The notes: a model not told the origin generated them from the letters alone. Shown: positions 45,110 to 54,305, counted from the first letter of the stretch. The stretch is DNA of 64,000 nt from Pseudomonas triticifolii (GCF_014358015.1 NZ_JACONV010000015.1:55804-119803), one strand, 5' to 3'. Numbers and translations are program-made.

Positions 45110-45970
45110 ATGAGCACACGACTATGCCCTGTCTGCCAAAACCCGCTGCAACGCGGCCTCTACGCCTGGCATTTAACCTGTGCGCACTGCCATTACGAAG
45201 GCTCGGTTCTGGAGCCTGTGATCAACTCCAGCCCTGCCCATGAACTGATTGACGAGAGCAAACGCGAAGCAGGCCTGAAAACACTCAGAACCCGAAACTT
45301 TCAGACCGTACTCAGCCGTATCAAGGCCTTGAAAAAACAAGGCAGCCGCTTGCTGGAAGTAGGCTGCGCACATGGGTGGTTTCTGGACCTGGCGCGGCAG
45401 GACTTCGACGTGACAGGTATCGAACCTGACCACCAGCTGCTGGAACGTCTGGACAAGAGCCTGCCCGTGCGACACGGCTATTTCCCGCAGGCCCTGAATG
45501 AAGGGGAGACGTTCGATATCATCGTGTTCAACGACGTGATCGAGCACATTCCAGACATCAGGATGACCCTCGACACCTGCCACCGGCATATGAACGAAGG
45601 CGGATTACTGGTGTTGAATCTGCCCAACAGCAACGGGATCTTCTATCGACAGGCAAGATGGCTGGCTCAGCACTCGGTGCAGGGTCCATTCAACAGGCTG
45701 TGGCAGAAAGACCTCCCATCCCCCCATGTCCATTACTTCAACCCCACCAACCTTGAAGGTTTGCTGGACATGCAGGGGTTCAGTCTCATTGAGAGAGGAC
45801 GGTTGCCTACGCTGGTTCTGAAGGGGTTGCATGCCCGCATTGCGTTGGTCAAAGGCCTTGGCCCCCTGACGCAGCAGGCTGCTTATGTGGCGATTCTTCT
45901 GGCGCTGCCGATGCTCAGGCTGCTGCCGGGCGATATTTTCTACTGCCTGGCGCAGCAACAATCTGACTGA
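45110..45970 (+). CDS. Zinc-ribbon class I SAM-dependent methyltransferase
   Basis: The product has 286 residues from the ATG at 45110 (MSTRLCPVCQNPLQ). The N-terminus has a four-cysteine zinc ribbon (Cys6, Cys9, Cys24, Cys27). The methyltransferase core shows motif I LLEVGCAHGWFLDLA (81-95), FDIIVFNDVIEHIP and GGLLVLNLPN. Hydrophobic C-terminal residues may anchor it to the membrane. Such proteins methylate sugars or lipid-linked intermediates. It is placed next to manC and could act on the polysaccharide, but the target is unknown. Confidence 0.82.
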   Translation: MSTRLCPVCQNPLQRGLYAWHLTCAHCHYEGSVLEPVINSSPAHELIDESKREAGLKTLRTRNFQTVLSRIKALKKQGSRLLEVGCAHGWFLDLARQDFDVTGIEPDHQLLERLDKSLPVRHGYFPQALNEGETFDIIVFNDVIEHIPDIRMTLDTCHRHMNEGGLLVLNLPNSNGIFYRQARWLAQHSVQGPFNRLWQKDLPSPHVHYFNPTNLEGLLDMQGFSLIERGRLPTLVLKGLHARIALVKGLGPLTQQAAYVAILLALPMLRLLPGDIFYCLAQQQSD

Positions 45971-46024
45971 GCCATGAGCGCGAGCCTAAGCAGACAGGGT
46001 CCGCTCAGGCTGCAGTACTTGGCG

Positions 46025-47443
46025 TTACTTCTTCAGACGGCCGTAACGGTCTTCGAAGCGCACGATGTCGTCTTCACCCAGATAAGAGCCGGACTGCACT
46101 TCGATCAGCTCGAGCGGCACCTTGCCGGGGTTGGCCAGCGAGTGTTTGACGCCCAGCGGGATGTAGGTGGACTGGTTTTCCGAGAGGATCAGTTCCTGAT
46201 CGTCGCACGTTACCTTGGCGGTGCCGGAGACCACAATCCAGTGCTCGGCGCGGTGGTAATGCATCTGCAGCGACAGGCATTCGCCCGGCAGCACGCTGAT
46301 ACGCTTGACCTGATAACGCTCGCCCATGTCGATCGTGTCGTAGTGGCCCCACGGACGGTTGACCAGCGGGTGCGTGACAAACTCAGGACGCTCTTCGGCC
46401 TGCAGACGTTTGACCACGTCCTTGACCTGCTGACTGTCGTTCTTGTTGGCGACCAGGATGGCGTCCTTGGTCTCGATAACGATCAGGTTCTCGACACCGA
46501 CCGTGGCCACCAGGCGGTGGTGCGACTGCACCAGGCAGTTGCGGGTATCGATGGCCATCACGTCGCCTTCCAGGCGGTTGGCGTTGGCATCGTGTGGGCC
46601 CACGTCCCAGATCGCAGCCCAACTGCCCAGATCGTTCCAGCCCGCATCCAGCGGCACGACCAGACCGGCGGCCGTGTGCTCCATGACCGCGTAGTCCACC
46701 GACTCGTCGGCGCACAGCGCAAACTGCTCGGCCTGCACGTGCAGGAAGTAGTTGTCCGCCTCGGCGTGCTCCAGTGCCACACGGCAAGCGGCCAGGATAT
46801 CCGGGCGATGCTGCTCAAGTTCGGTCAGGAACACCGAGGCGCGGAACATGAACATGCCGCTGTTCCACAGGTAGATACCCGAGGACAGATACTCTTCGGC
46901 CATTTGCTGGGAAGGTTTTTCCTTGAAGCCGGCAATGTCGAAACCGCCCTGGGCGATGGACTGGCCGCACTGAATGTAGCCAAAACCGGTTTCGGCGTGG
47001 GTCGGTGTGATGCCGAAGGTCACCAGACGACCGGCCTCGGCATGCGCCTGGGCAACACGGACCGCCTGGCGGAAAGCCTCTTCGTCATGGATGTGGTGGT
47101 CGGCGGCCAGCACCAGCAGGATCGGGTCCGTGCCGTCGGCAGTCGCTTCCAGCGCAGCCAGCGCGATGGCAGGAGCGGTGTTGCGCGCCAGTGGCTCAAG
47201 GATCACACGACGGCTGGCCATCTTCGCCACACGCAGTTGCTCGGCGACGATGAAACGATGGTTCTGGTTGCTCACCACCACGGCCGGCGAGTGCTCAAGC
47301 CCTTGCAGACGCGCGAGCGTGCGTTGAAACATCGTTCCCTGATCCTGACCGTCAAGGGCCAGAAACTGCTTGGGAAAGCTTTGGCGCGACAGCGGCCACA
47401 GACGCGAACCATTGCCACCGGCCAGGATTACAGGGGTAAACAT
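46025..47443 (-). CDS. manC: Mannose-1-phosphate guanylyltransferase / mannose-6-phosphate isomerase
   Basis: The product has 472 residues from the ATG at 47443 (MFTPVILAGGNGSRLWPLSR), which opens the nucleotidyltransferase core directly. Further hallmarks are FGITPTHAETGFGYIQCG, FKEKPS, the DLGSWAAIWDV segment and the C-terminal cupin isomerase domain (RPWGHYDTIDMGERYQVKRI, MHYHRAEHWIVVSG). It makes GDP-mannose, the precursor of GDP-D-rhamnose and rhamnan or mannan O-chains. It is transcribed away from the DUF4214 genes. Confidence 0.94.
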   Translation of the reverse strand: MFTPVILAGGNGSRLWPLSRQSFPKQFLALDGQDQGTMFQRTLARLQGLEHSPAVVVSNQNHRFIVAEQLRVAKMASRRVILEPLARNTAPAIALAALEATADGTDPILLVLAADHHIHDEEAFRQAVRVAQAHAEAGRLVTFGITPTHAETGFGYIQCGQSIAQGGFDIAGFKEKPSQQMAEEYLSSGIYLWNSGMFMFRASVFLTELEQHRPDILAACRVALEHAEADNYFLHVQAEQFALCADESVDYAVMEHTAAGLVVPLDAGWNDLGSWAAIWDVGPHDANANRLEGDVMAIDTRNCLVQSHHRLVATVGVENLIVIETKDAILVANKNDSQQVKDVVKRLQAEERPEFVTHPLVNRPWGHYDTIDMGERYQVKRISVLPGECLSLQMHYHRAEHWIVVSGTAKVTCDDQELILSENQSTYIPLGVKHSLANPGKVPLELIEVQSGSYLGEDDIVRFEDRYGRLKK

Positions 47444-47619
47444 AGATGCTCCATTCTTGTGCCACGTGGGTGTAGCGAGGGGCGCATTATCCGGGGGCTG
47501 TAGAGGGGATGCAATACAGATTGGCGCTCGTGACACGTCGCGAGGAACAGTAAACATTGCGCTGTCACTCGGGAACTATTCCCATCAGGAAAAGTCCGAA
47601 GTCCCACTTAATCATCCAT

Positions 47620-47639
47620 TTGTATCATCGTTGATACAA
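47620..47639. promoter_or_regulatory. 20-bp inverted repeat upstream of the DUF4214 genes
   Basis: TTGTATCA (47620-47627) and TGATACAA (47632-47639) are perfect arms around TCGT. It lies about 78 bases before the first DUF4214 start and about 180 bases from the manC start. Size and symmetry suit a dimeric regulator binding site. Confidence 0.55.
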
Positions 47640-47716
47640 CTTCAGCTTCCATGCAGCATCATCGGGATTGCATTCCAGGTGCGTGCGTGAAGGTCTGCCT
47701 CAACCAAGGAAGATCA

Positions 47717-48622
47717 ATGGCAACCCTGAAACTCTATCAGCCCATCGACATGAACGCCCTTCAAGCATGGGACGGCACCTTCCCCATTGTTGAGGCAGGC
47801 CATATACAAGCCACTGACGGTGTGAGAACCCAGGATTACTTCGGTTCCTTCCAGTTCAGCAATGGCGAAGTGTCCGGCGGCGTGTTGACGTCCACCGTCG
47901 CTTATCAGAATGGCGCGTATTACGAAGTCAGCGGCTTTAATCTCGACGCCGGGGTCATGGCCGAATACATCGGCAACTTCGACATCAATGGCGCGCTGAC
48001 CGAAATACTCAAGGGCGACGACACACTTATCGGCTCTGCCGGCAACGATGTGCTCAAAGGCGGCGGCGGTAATAATGCGTTCGATGGCGGTGCCGGCATC
48101 GACACCGTGTATTACAACGGTGGCAAACATGACGTCTCGATCCCGTCCAGCGGCAATACATACACCGTCAGTCATGACGGCGGCACCGACACGTTGAACA
48201 ACATCGAGCGTATCGACTTCGGCCCGGGCTCTGTTCTGGCGCTGGATGTAAAGGCCGGCGAAAACGCAGGTTCGGCCTATCGCCTGTATCAGGCCGCGTT
48301 TGATCGCAAACCTGACACCAGTGGATTGAAGTACTGGATCAACGAACTGGACACGGGCGCCAACCTTCAACAGATCGCTCAAGGTTTTGTCGACAGCGCC
48401 GAATTCAAGACGCTCAACCCCAGCAACGATGCCACCTCGATCATCAACAACTTGTACCAGCACGTGCTGCACCGCGACGCCGACGAAGCGGGCGCACAGT
48501 ATTGGAAAAGTGCCATGGCCGAAGGCATGAGCACGCATGAAGTACTGGTTTCGTTTTCCGAGAGTCAGGAAAACATCAGCAATGCCGCCGCGGCACTCAA
48601 CAGTGGCCTTTGGCTGGTCTGA
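47717..48622 (+). CDS. DUF4214 protein with RTX-like repeat, paralogue 1
   Basis: The product has 301 residues, starting MATLKLYQPIDMNALQAWDG after an AAGGAAG ribosome site. Three parts are visible: a beta-rich N-terminus, a short hemolysin-type calcium repeat (IGSAGNDVLKGGGGNNAFDG followed by GAGIDTVYY, about residues 112-135) and two DUF4214 units (SAYRLYQAAFDRKPDTSGLK, NNLYQHVLHRDADEAGAQYW). It has no Sec signal, so type I secretion is likely. Its C-terminus is very similar to that of the next gene. It may bind surface polysaccharide. Function unknown. Confidence 0.85.
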   Translation: MATLKLYQPIDMNALQAWDGTFPIVEAGHIQATDGVRTQDYFGSFQFSNGEVSGGVLTSTVAYQNGAYYEVSGFNLDAGVMAEYIGNFDINGALTEILKGDDTLIGSAGNDVLKGGGGNNAFDGGAGIDTVYYNGGKHDVSIPSSGNTYTVSHDGGTDTLNNIERIDFGPGSVLALDVKAGENAGSAYRLYQAAFDRKPDTSGLKYWINELDTGANLQQIAQGFVDSAEFKTLNPSNDATSIINNLYQHVLHRDADEAGAQYWKSAMAEGMSTHEVLVSFSESQENISNAAAALNSGLWLV

Positions 48623-48668
48623 CACCTCACTGCTTTTGTACCTCTACCCTTCAGGATAAGGAATCCTC

Positions 48669-49553
48669 ATGGCACGCGTTACCTACAATCAGCCGTTCAC
48701 CAACTTTGATTTGAGCAAAGCCGCCAATGTCGGCGTGACCGGTACGGTCACCGACGCTACCAGCACTCACATCGGCTTCAGTGATGGCTCTTACTCGGCC
48801 GACCTGAAAGGCATCTTTGTCTACGGCAGTACTCAACTGATGGGGCGCGTCTCCGAGATCTCCTATTCCAAGGACGGCTCGACTTACATGACCGTCTCTG
48901 AACTGGGTTACAACCTGTCGGGTTCGGTTCCAACGTCCTTCTACGAAGGCGATGACACGTACATCGGTTCCAGCGGCAACGACCTGTTCGGCGCCTGGCT
49001 GGGCAATGACAAGTACGATGGTGGTGCGGGCACCGACACCGTCTACTACAGCGCGTCCAAGAACGACTTCGTCGTCAAGGCCAGCGGCAACGGTCTGAGC
49101 CTGGACGGCCTGGGCAAGACCGACTCGCTCGTCAACATCGAACGCGTCCAGTTCGACGACGGCACCCTGGCAGTGGATATCAATGCAGGCCAGAACGCCG
49201 GTTCCGGTTATCGCCTGTACCAGGCCGCGTTCGACCGCAAGCCGGACAACGACGGCCTCAAATACTGGATCAACGATCTGGACAAAGGCAGCAGCCTGCA
49301 GCAAGTGGCCAAAGGCTTTGTCGACAGCGCCGAGTTCAAGGCCCTGAACCCGGGTCAGGACCAGAATTCGTTGATCAACAACTTCTACCAGCACGTGCTG
49401 CACCGCGACGCCGATGCAGGCGGCCTGCAGTACTGGAATGGTCAGATGAGCGGCGGCATGACGGCGGCTGAAGTCCTGGTGTCGTTCTCTGAAAGCCAGG
49501 AAAACATCGCCAACGTGGCCCCCGACCTGAACAACGGTCTGTGGCTGGTGTAA
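48669..49553 (+). CDS. DUF4214 protein with RTX-like repeat, paralogue 2
   Basis: The product has 294 residues and the same architecture as the gene before it: N-terminal beta domain, EGDDTYIGSSGNDLFGAWLG and GGAGTDTVYY repeat, then GYRLYQAAFDRKPDNDGLKY and NFYQHVLHRDADAGGLQYWN. The last 100 residues are nearly identical in pattern to paralogue 1, while the N-terminal part is diverged, so this is a tandem duplication with different N-terminal functions. It is 46 bases downstream of paralogue 1 and ends before a strong terminator. Confidence 0.86.
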   Translation: MARVTYNQPFTNFDLSKAANVGVTGTVTDATSTHIGFSDGSYSADLKGIFVYGSTQLMGRVSEISYSKDGSTYMTVSELGYNLSGSVPTSFYEGDDTYIGSSGNDLFGAWLGNDKYDGGAGTDTVYYSASKNDFVVKASGNGLSLDGLGKTDSLVNIERVQFDDGTLAVDINAGQNAGSGYRLYQAAFDRKPDNDGLKYWINDLDKGSSLQQVAKGFVDSAEFKALNPGQDQNSLINNFYQHVLHRDADAGGLQYWNGQMSGGMTAAEVLVSFSESQENIANVAPDLNNGLWLV

Positions 49554-49584
49554 CGACAACACCTGATCTACTGGCGTAAAAAAA

Positions 49585-49615
49585 CCCCGCTTTCTTCTGG
49601 AAAGCGGGGTTTTTT
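49585..49615 (+). terminator. Rho-independent terminator of the DUF4214 operon
   Basis: CCCCGCTTTC (49585-49594) and GAAAGCGGGG (49600-49609) form a perfect stem with the loop TTCTG and are followed by six T. It lies about 30 bases after the second DUF4214 gene. Confidence 0.95.
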
Positions 49616-49770
49616 ATTGAGGCTGCCAATAGGGTGTGACGCTCAGAATACTCAGGCGGGGAGCGATGCTTTTGATCCGCTCTCCCGGTTTATTTTGTAA
49701 TCGGAGAATCCAAACGTTTTTATACGGCCCGGAATAAATCAATAACCGGGCAGTGATTTTTTCGCATAAA

Positions 49771-49803
49771 AAATACCCCCACCGGTCAAGGATAAGGGTA
49801 TTT
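49771..49803 (-). terminator. Terminator of the decayed minus-strand gene
   Basis: AAATACCC (49771-49778) pairs with GGGTATTT (49796-49803). On the minus strand the stem is followed by a run of T. It sits about 40 bases beyond the stop of the pseudogene at 49844, which suggests that gene once was expressed. Confidence 0.6.
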
Positions 49804-49843
49804 ATGTCCAGTGCCTTTTACAGCCGTAGAAATCTCTTTTTTA

Positions 49844-50235
49844 TCACACGACCTCAGGCGTCAGGTTGAATACGCCAGCGGTGTCAAGAGACACACTGGT
49901 GACACCACTGAGTACTATTTTCTCTGCAGAGGACGTAGCAGCGTTATAGAACGTCAGCTCGTCAGCGGTCGACACCCCACCCACATCCGCAGCGAAGAAC
50001 CACTGGTCTGGCCGGCGGTGGCCGAGGGAATCAGCGAGAGAATCGCCAAGGTGCCTGAGACGCTGGCGGCGTCGGTGCTGACCGAAGACAGGACCTTGGC
50101 GCCCAGCGTCGTATCGTTCAGGCCCTTGTCGGCGTACGCGACGCCAACAGTGGCTTTATTGGTGATCAGGGTGTTGTCGAGCACGCCGCCCTAGTGGAAC
50201 AACTGAATCGCGGTGATTAATGATGTATTACGCGT
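49844..50235 (-). pseudogene. Remnant of an RTX/DUF4214-like secreted protein gene
   Basis: Translation on the minus strand gives a coherent sequence in pieces: NTSLITAIQLFH, a TAG stop at 50191-50193, GGVLDNTLITNKATVGVAYA and the following about 40 residues, then a frameshift near 50015-50025 and PDQWFFAADVGGVSTADELT continuing to NLTPEVV and a TGA stop at 49844. The parts are in the right order and each looks coding. The upstream end is not recognisable, so only the C-terminal part survives. Assignment to the DUF4214 or RTX secreted family is inferred from the neighbouring genes and the residue pattern. Confidence 0.65.
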
Positions 50236-50791
50236 TCTTTATTTCAGATCGACGACGGCCCGGCGCGGTATCACTTGACGATGTACATAAAGCGCCGAAC
50301 GGTATCCTGTTGTTATGGAAAACAGGCTGCACGTCGGCCGTGACGAGCGATCAGCCGTTTTTCAGGCAGGCATAAGTCATCGAACAGGACCCGGTAAGTT
50401 CCGAGGTCCTTACGGCTATAAAAGGGCATGGCTTTTCAAGGGTCTGCGCGTGAAGTCCCACTTGCACGGCTTCACGCTAGCGATATGCACGCGGGTTGTC
50501 TAACGCGGCGCTAGACTAAATTCAGCTAACTTAATACTGAAAAAAACAAACTGTCTGGTTATAAGCATTAATCAATGATTTCCTGGTGTTGTCCCGTGAA
50601 TACCGGCAACAGAAAAACTGCGAAAGACACATTGTCCGACAATAAAATAGTCACTTAAGAAAAACTCGGCGATCTGCTACCATCCGTGGCTTTTTTGCTG
50701 GCACAGGATAGGGAGCATCCCTAGACGTAAAAGCGATACCCCTCTATAAAACGTCGCTTGAAAAGTCGGGCAGAGGGCCAAAGGAGCATTC
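50236..50791. other. AT-rich intergenic region before the glycosylation cassette
   Basis: I see no supported gene in this interval. A 62-residue open frame at 50315-50503 has no family features. The last 200 bases are AT-rich and likely carry the promoter for the gene at 50792, but no clear -35/-10 pair was chosen. Confidence 0.45.
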
Positions 50792-51781
50792 ATGCAAAGT
50801 CAGGTCGCCGTCGTTATCCCCTGCTACAAGGTGCGTCAGCAAATCCTCTCGGTCATCGCCCAGATCGGCCCGGAGGTTTCGTCCATTTTCGTGGTCGATG
50901 ATTGCTGCCCTGAAGGCTCAGGCGATTACGTAGCCGAACACTGCATCGATCCACGCGTGGTCATTCTGCGCCATACCGTCAATCAGGGTGTGGGCGGTGC
51001 AGTGATGACCGGTTATCAGGCTGCCATTGCGGCGAACGTCGACGTTATCGTCAAGATCGATGGCGATGGTCAGATGGACCCGGGGCTGATCACCAACTTC
51101 GTCGACCCGATTCTCAACGGCGAAGCGGACTACACCAAAGGCAACCGTTTCTACGACCTGGAAAAAATCAGTGCCATGCCGAAGATGCGACTGTTCGGCA
51201 ATGCGGTCCTGTCGTTCATGACCAAGCTGTCCTCCGGCTACTGGAACCTGTTCGACCCCACCAACGGCTACACCGCCATTCACCGCGAAGTGGCGCGCCA
51301 TCTGCCGTTCCACAAGATCAGCCGACGCTACTTTTTCGAGACTGACATTCTGTTCCGGCTCAACACATTGCGGGCCGTGGCCGTCGATATCCCCATGGAC
51401 GCCAAGTACGAAGACGAGGTCAGCAACCTGAAGATCTCGAAAATCATTGGCGAGTTTCTGCGCAAACACGCGCGCAACACGTTCAAGCGGGTGTTCTACA
51501 ACTACTACCTGCGCGACATGTCGCTGGCGTCCATCGAGATGCCCACGGGCCTGGCGATGATCGTGTTCGGTTGCGGATTCGGCCTTTACCACTGGGCGAG
51601 TTCCAGCTACACCCACGAGCCGACGCCGTTGGGCACCATCATGTTTTCTGCGTTGCCGATCATCATCGGTATCCAGTTCGTGCTGGCGTTCCTGTCCTAT
51701 GACATCAGTTCGGTGCCCGATCGCGTCATCCACAAGAAGTACCAGAAGCGCCGTCAGCTGCAACTGGAAAAGAGGCCATGA
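50792..51781 (+). CDS. GT2 polyprenyl-phosphate glycosyltransferase (GtrB/ArnC-like)
   Basis: The product has 329 residues. The GT2 core shows VAVVIPCYKVRQQI, FVVDDCCPEGSGD and VIVKIDGDGQMDPG (DxD-type). Two C-terminal hydrophobic segments (TGLAMIVFGCGFGLYHW; FSALPIIIGIQFVLAFLSYD) anchor it to the inner membrane. This is the shape of enzymes that load one sugar onto undecaprenyl phosphate. Its stop overlaps the start of a small flippase-like gene, forming a three-gene cassette. Confidence 0.9.
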   Translation: MQSQVAVVIPCYKVRQQILSVIAQIGPEVSSIFVVDDCCPEGSGDYVAEHCIDPRVVILRHTVNQGVGGAVMTGYQAAIAANVDVIVKIDGDGQMDPGLITNFVDPILNGEADYTKGNRFYDLEKISAMPKMRLFGNAVLSFMTKLSSGYWNLFDPTNGYTAIHREVARHLPFHKISRRYFFETDILFRLNTLRAVAVDIPMDAKYEDEVSNLKISKIIGEFLRKHARNTFKRVFYNYYLRDMSLASIEMPTGLAMIVFGCGFGLYHWASSSYTHEPTPLGTIMFSALPIIIGIQFVLAFLSYDISSVPDRVIHKKYQKRRQLQLEKRP

Positions 51782-52134
51782 TGTCTTTATCGCAATTTGT
51801 CTTCATCTCCCTGACCGTCGTCGCGCTGGCGACCGGTCAGATCCTGTTCAAGCTGGCCTCGGCCACGGTCGAGTTCTCGATGGCGGGCCTGTGGAGTGCG
51901 ATGGTCAACGTGAAGCTGATCATTGCTCTGGTGGTCTATGCCGGTGCAACCGTGCTCTGGCTGTTCGCGCTCAAGACCACGCCGCTGAGCATCGCTTACC
52001 CCTTCACCGCCATGGCGTTCTTCATCGTCCCGCTGCTGGCGCACTTCTTCCTGGGCGAATCCCTGAACTGGAACACCTTCGCCGGTGCTGCCCTGATTGC
52101 ACTGGGGGTTTGCGTCTCGGTGTATCGGGCCTGA
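51778..52134 (+). CDS. Small four-helix flippase-like membrane protein (SMR/EamA type)
   Basis: The product has 118 residues and four hydrophobic segments, resembling the small multidrug-resistance fold and ArnE/ArnF subunits. The conserved pieces ATVLWLFALKTTPLSIAYPF and FFLGESLNWNTFAGAALIAL are typical. It overlaps the GT2 gene by four bases. A role in flipping the lipid-linked sugar made by the preceding gene product is inferred from position and size. Confidence 0.83.
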   Translation: MMSLSQFVFISLTVVALATGQILFKLASATVEFSMAGLWSAMVNVKLIIALVVYAGATVLWLFALKTTPLSIAYPFTAMAFFIVPLLAHFFLGESLNWNTFAGAALIALGVCVSVYRA

Positions 52135-52210
52135 GACCTCGCGGCCCTGCGTCGCCTCCACAGTCGGCAACTTCCTTTATTTTCGAATGCGTTTGATACG
52201 GATATTGGCA

Positions 52211-54265
52211 ATGAATCGCTCCACCCGGGAATCGCCCCGCAACCTCTACATCCTGTTTTTCATCGGCATTGCGTTCTTCCTTGCCCTGGCGCTGAAAAAC
52301 AGCGGCCTGTACCCGTTCATCCTCTCCGATGAGTACACCTACAGCCGCTATTCCAGGCTGATTCCGCTGTCCGACTCGATGATTCCGGGGTACCTGTACC
52401 TGGCGGTGTATCGCCTGACCAATCACTGCGGGACCGATTTCCTGGGCTGCGCGAAAATCTTCAACGCGTTCTTTTTTGCCTGCGCCACGCCCTTCCTGTA
52501 TCTGGTCGCGCGACGGGTGATGAACACCGTACCTGCCCTGCTCATCACGGTGTGCGCGCTGCTCGCGCCCATCAACAGCTACACCACCAACTACATGCCC
52601 GAAGCCTTCTATTTCCTGGGCTTCTGGGTGTTCATGTGGAGCATTTTCAGGGTCCGGCCGGGGTTCGCGCAGGACTGGGCCATCGCCGGTTTCACGCTGG
52701 GCTGCACGGCGCTCATCAAGCCGCATTCCATGCTGTTCGTGCCTGCGGTGCTGATCTACATCTGCTATGTGTCGGCCACCGCACGCGACAGCGACCTGCG
52801 CATGACCCTGCGCAATCTGGGGGCTTTTCTGCTGGCCGCGCTGGTGGCCAAGTTCGCGATCAGTTTTCTGATCGCAGGCCCGGCGGGGTTGACCTTCTTC
52901 GGCCCGTCGTACAGCAAGATTGCCTCGTCCACGACCTCCGGGATGGACCGCATCATCCAGTTGCTGACCCTGGGCCTTGAGAGCGTCAGAGGCCACCTGC
53001 TCGCCCTGTGCCTGATCGTCGGCCTGCCGATGGCCGTCGTCGTCCACGCGGTCTGCAAGGCTGTGTTTGCCCGCCGTGAACCTGACACCGCGCAAAAGAT
53101 GGCGATCCTGGCCACGCTGCTGTTCGCCAACCTGATTGCCGTGGTCGGCCTGTTCACCGCGTCGGTGGTCAACACCAGCGTCTACGAGTCGGTCACGCGC
53201 CTGCACATGCGCTATTACGACTTCATCTTCCCGCTGACCTGGATCGTGGTCGCCTCGCGCCTGTACGCCGCGCCAGAAGGTCAGGCACGTGGCTGGCGCG
53301 CCGTGCTGGCTGTATTGATCGGTCTGCCGATGGTCTACGCCATCTACACGGCGATGGCTCCGTTCGAACCGAGCATCATCGACAGCCCCGAGCTGCGCGG
53401 CTTCCTGTTCCACACAGGCTCGTTCTACTTCATGAGCGCACTGGCCTTGCTGTCGCTGGGTGCCTGGGTCTACCAGACCCGCTGGGGCGCGCGGTTCTTC
53501 GTCTACCTGGCGCTGCCGCTGACCATCCTGCTGACCAGTTACTGGGTCACCCGTGAACAGCGTCTGCACCTGATCCCGGACACCTTCGACCGCGCCGGTT
53601 TGTTCACGCGCCAGTACCTGTCGGCAGAAGAACGCACCCAGGTGCTGATCATGGGTGCCGACCTGGGCGGGCTGATCAAGGCCTCGTTCTACCTGGACAA
53701 CACCGAGGTGTCCCCTGCGACAGTGGACGACAGCAACCATTACGACTTCCAAGGCCTGCCCGAGAACAAGAAGTGGCTGCTGTCCATCGGCAACTACGTG
53801 CCGCAAGCCAATGGTCGCCCGCAGGTCGTCATGCCGGGCTTCACGCTGACCCGCATCAGTGCCAATGAAACCATCGACATGCGCAACACACGCTGGCCTG
53901 GCGTCATCACCCTGGCGCAGGGCCTGGCCACGCCCGAGAGCTGGGGCACCTGGTCGACCGACGACGAGGTCGTGCTGACGTTCGCCCGGCAACTGCCCGA
54001 GACCTTTGATGTGCGCCTGACCGCTCACGCCTTCGGGCCCAACATCGGCAAGGACTTTATCCTGCGTGTGGGCAGCACCCGCGTGCCGTTCACCCTGAGC
54101 GAACAGGATCAGGAACTGCTGTTGCACCTCGATAACCCGGAACGCGCAAGCAGCCTCATCATCGAGGTTCCCCAGGCGGTCAGCCCGGCGCAACTAGGCA
54201 TAAATGCCGATAACCGGAAACTGGGCCTGGGTATTCAGACCTTATCGATAGAACAGCGCGAATAA
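52211..54265 (+). CDS. GT-C-like periplasmic glycosyltransferase with C-terminal DUF7024-type domain
   Basis: The product has 684 residues from the ATG at 52211 (MNRSTRESPRNLYILFFIGI). About ten hydrophobic segments are followed by a soluble domain of roughly 180 residues whose end (WGTWSTDDEVVLTFARQLPE, LRVGSTRVPFTLSEQDQELL) looks like the beta-sandwich DUF7024 found on GT-C proteins. The acidic LSDEYTYSRY in the first periplasmic loop fits a GT-C active site. It would transfer the flipped sugar to the O-polysaccharide. It completes the cassette begun at 50792. Confidence 0.82.
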   Translation: MNRSTRESPRNLYILFFIGIAFFLALALKNSGLYPFILSDEYTYSRYSRLIPLSDSMIPGYLYLAVYRLTNHCGTDFLGCAKIFNAFFFACATPFLYLVARRVMNTVPALLITVCALLAPINSYTTNYMPEAFYFLGFWVFMWSIFRVRPGFAQDWAIAGFTLGCTALIKPHSMLFVPAVLIYICYVSATARDSDLRMTLRNLGAFLLAALVAKFAISFLIAGPAGLTFFGPSYSKIASSTTSGMDRIIQLLTLGLESVRGHLLALCLIVGLPMAVVVHAVCKAVFARREPDTAQKMAILATLLFANLIAVVGLFTASVVNTSVYESVTRLHMRYYDFIFPLTWIVVASRLYAAPEGQARGWRAVLAVLIGLPMVYAIYTAMAPFEPSIIDSPELRGFLFHTGSFYFMSALALLSLGAWVYQTRWGARFFVYLALPLTILLTSYWVTREQRLHLIPDTFDRAGLFTRQYLSAEERTQVLIMGADLGGLIKASFYLDNTEVSPATVDDSNHYDFQGLPENKKWLLSIGNYVPQANGRPQVVMPGFTLTRISANETIDMRNTRWPGVITLAQGLATPESWGTWSTDDEVVLTFARQLPETFDVRLTAHAFGPNIGKDFILRVGSTRVPFTLSEQDQELLLHLDNPERASSLIIEVPQAVSPAQLGINADNRKLGLGIQTLSIEQRE

Positions 54266-54305
54266 TGCAGCGCCTCGGCGCGCTCAGCTGACATTCAAGT
54301 GCGTG

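Noticed and set aside
45974..47503. 509-residue plus-strand frame opposite manC
   Set aside because: ManC is a clear family member on the other strand; the frame is a shadow.
48651..49562. 303-residue minus-strand frames opposite both DUF4214 genes
   Set aside because: The plus-strand genes have ribosome sites, family domains and a terminator. The antisense frames mirror each other only because the genes are paralogous.
50315..50503. 62-residue plus-strand ORF in the AT-rich gap
   Set aside because: No family features, no convincing ribosome site and unusual composition; kept as intergenic.
52022..54193. 723-residue minus-strand frame opposite the GT-C gene
   Set aside because: It is antisense to a well-supported membrane protein. 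Its sequence is rich in R, H, Q and G without domains, typical of a GC-rich shadow frame.
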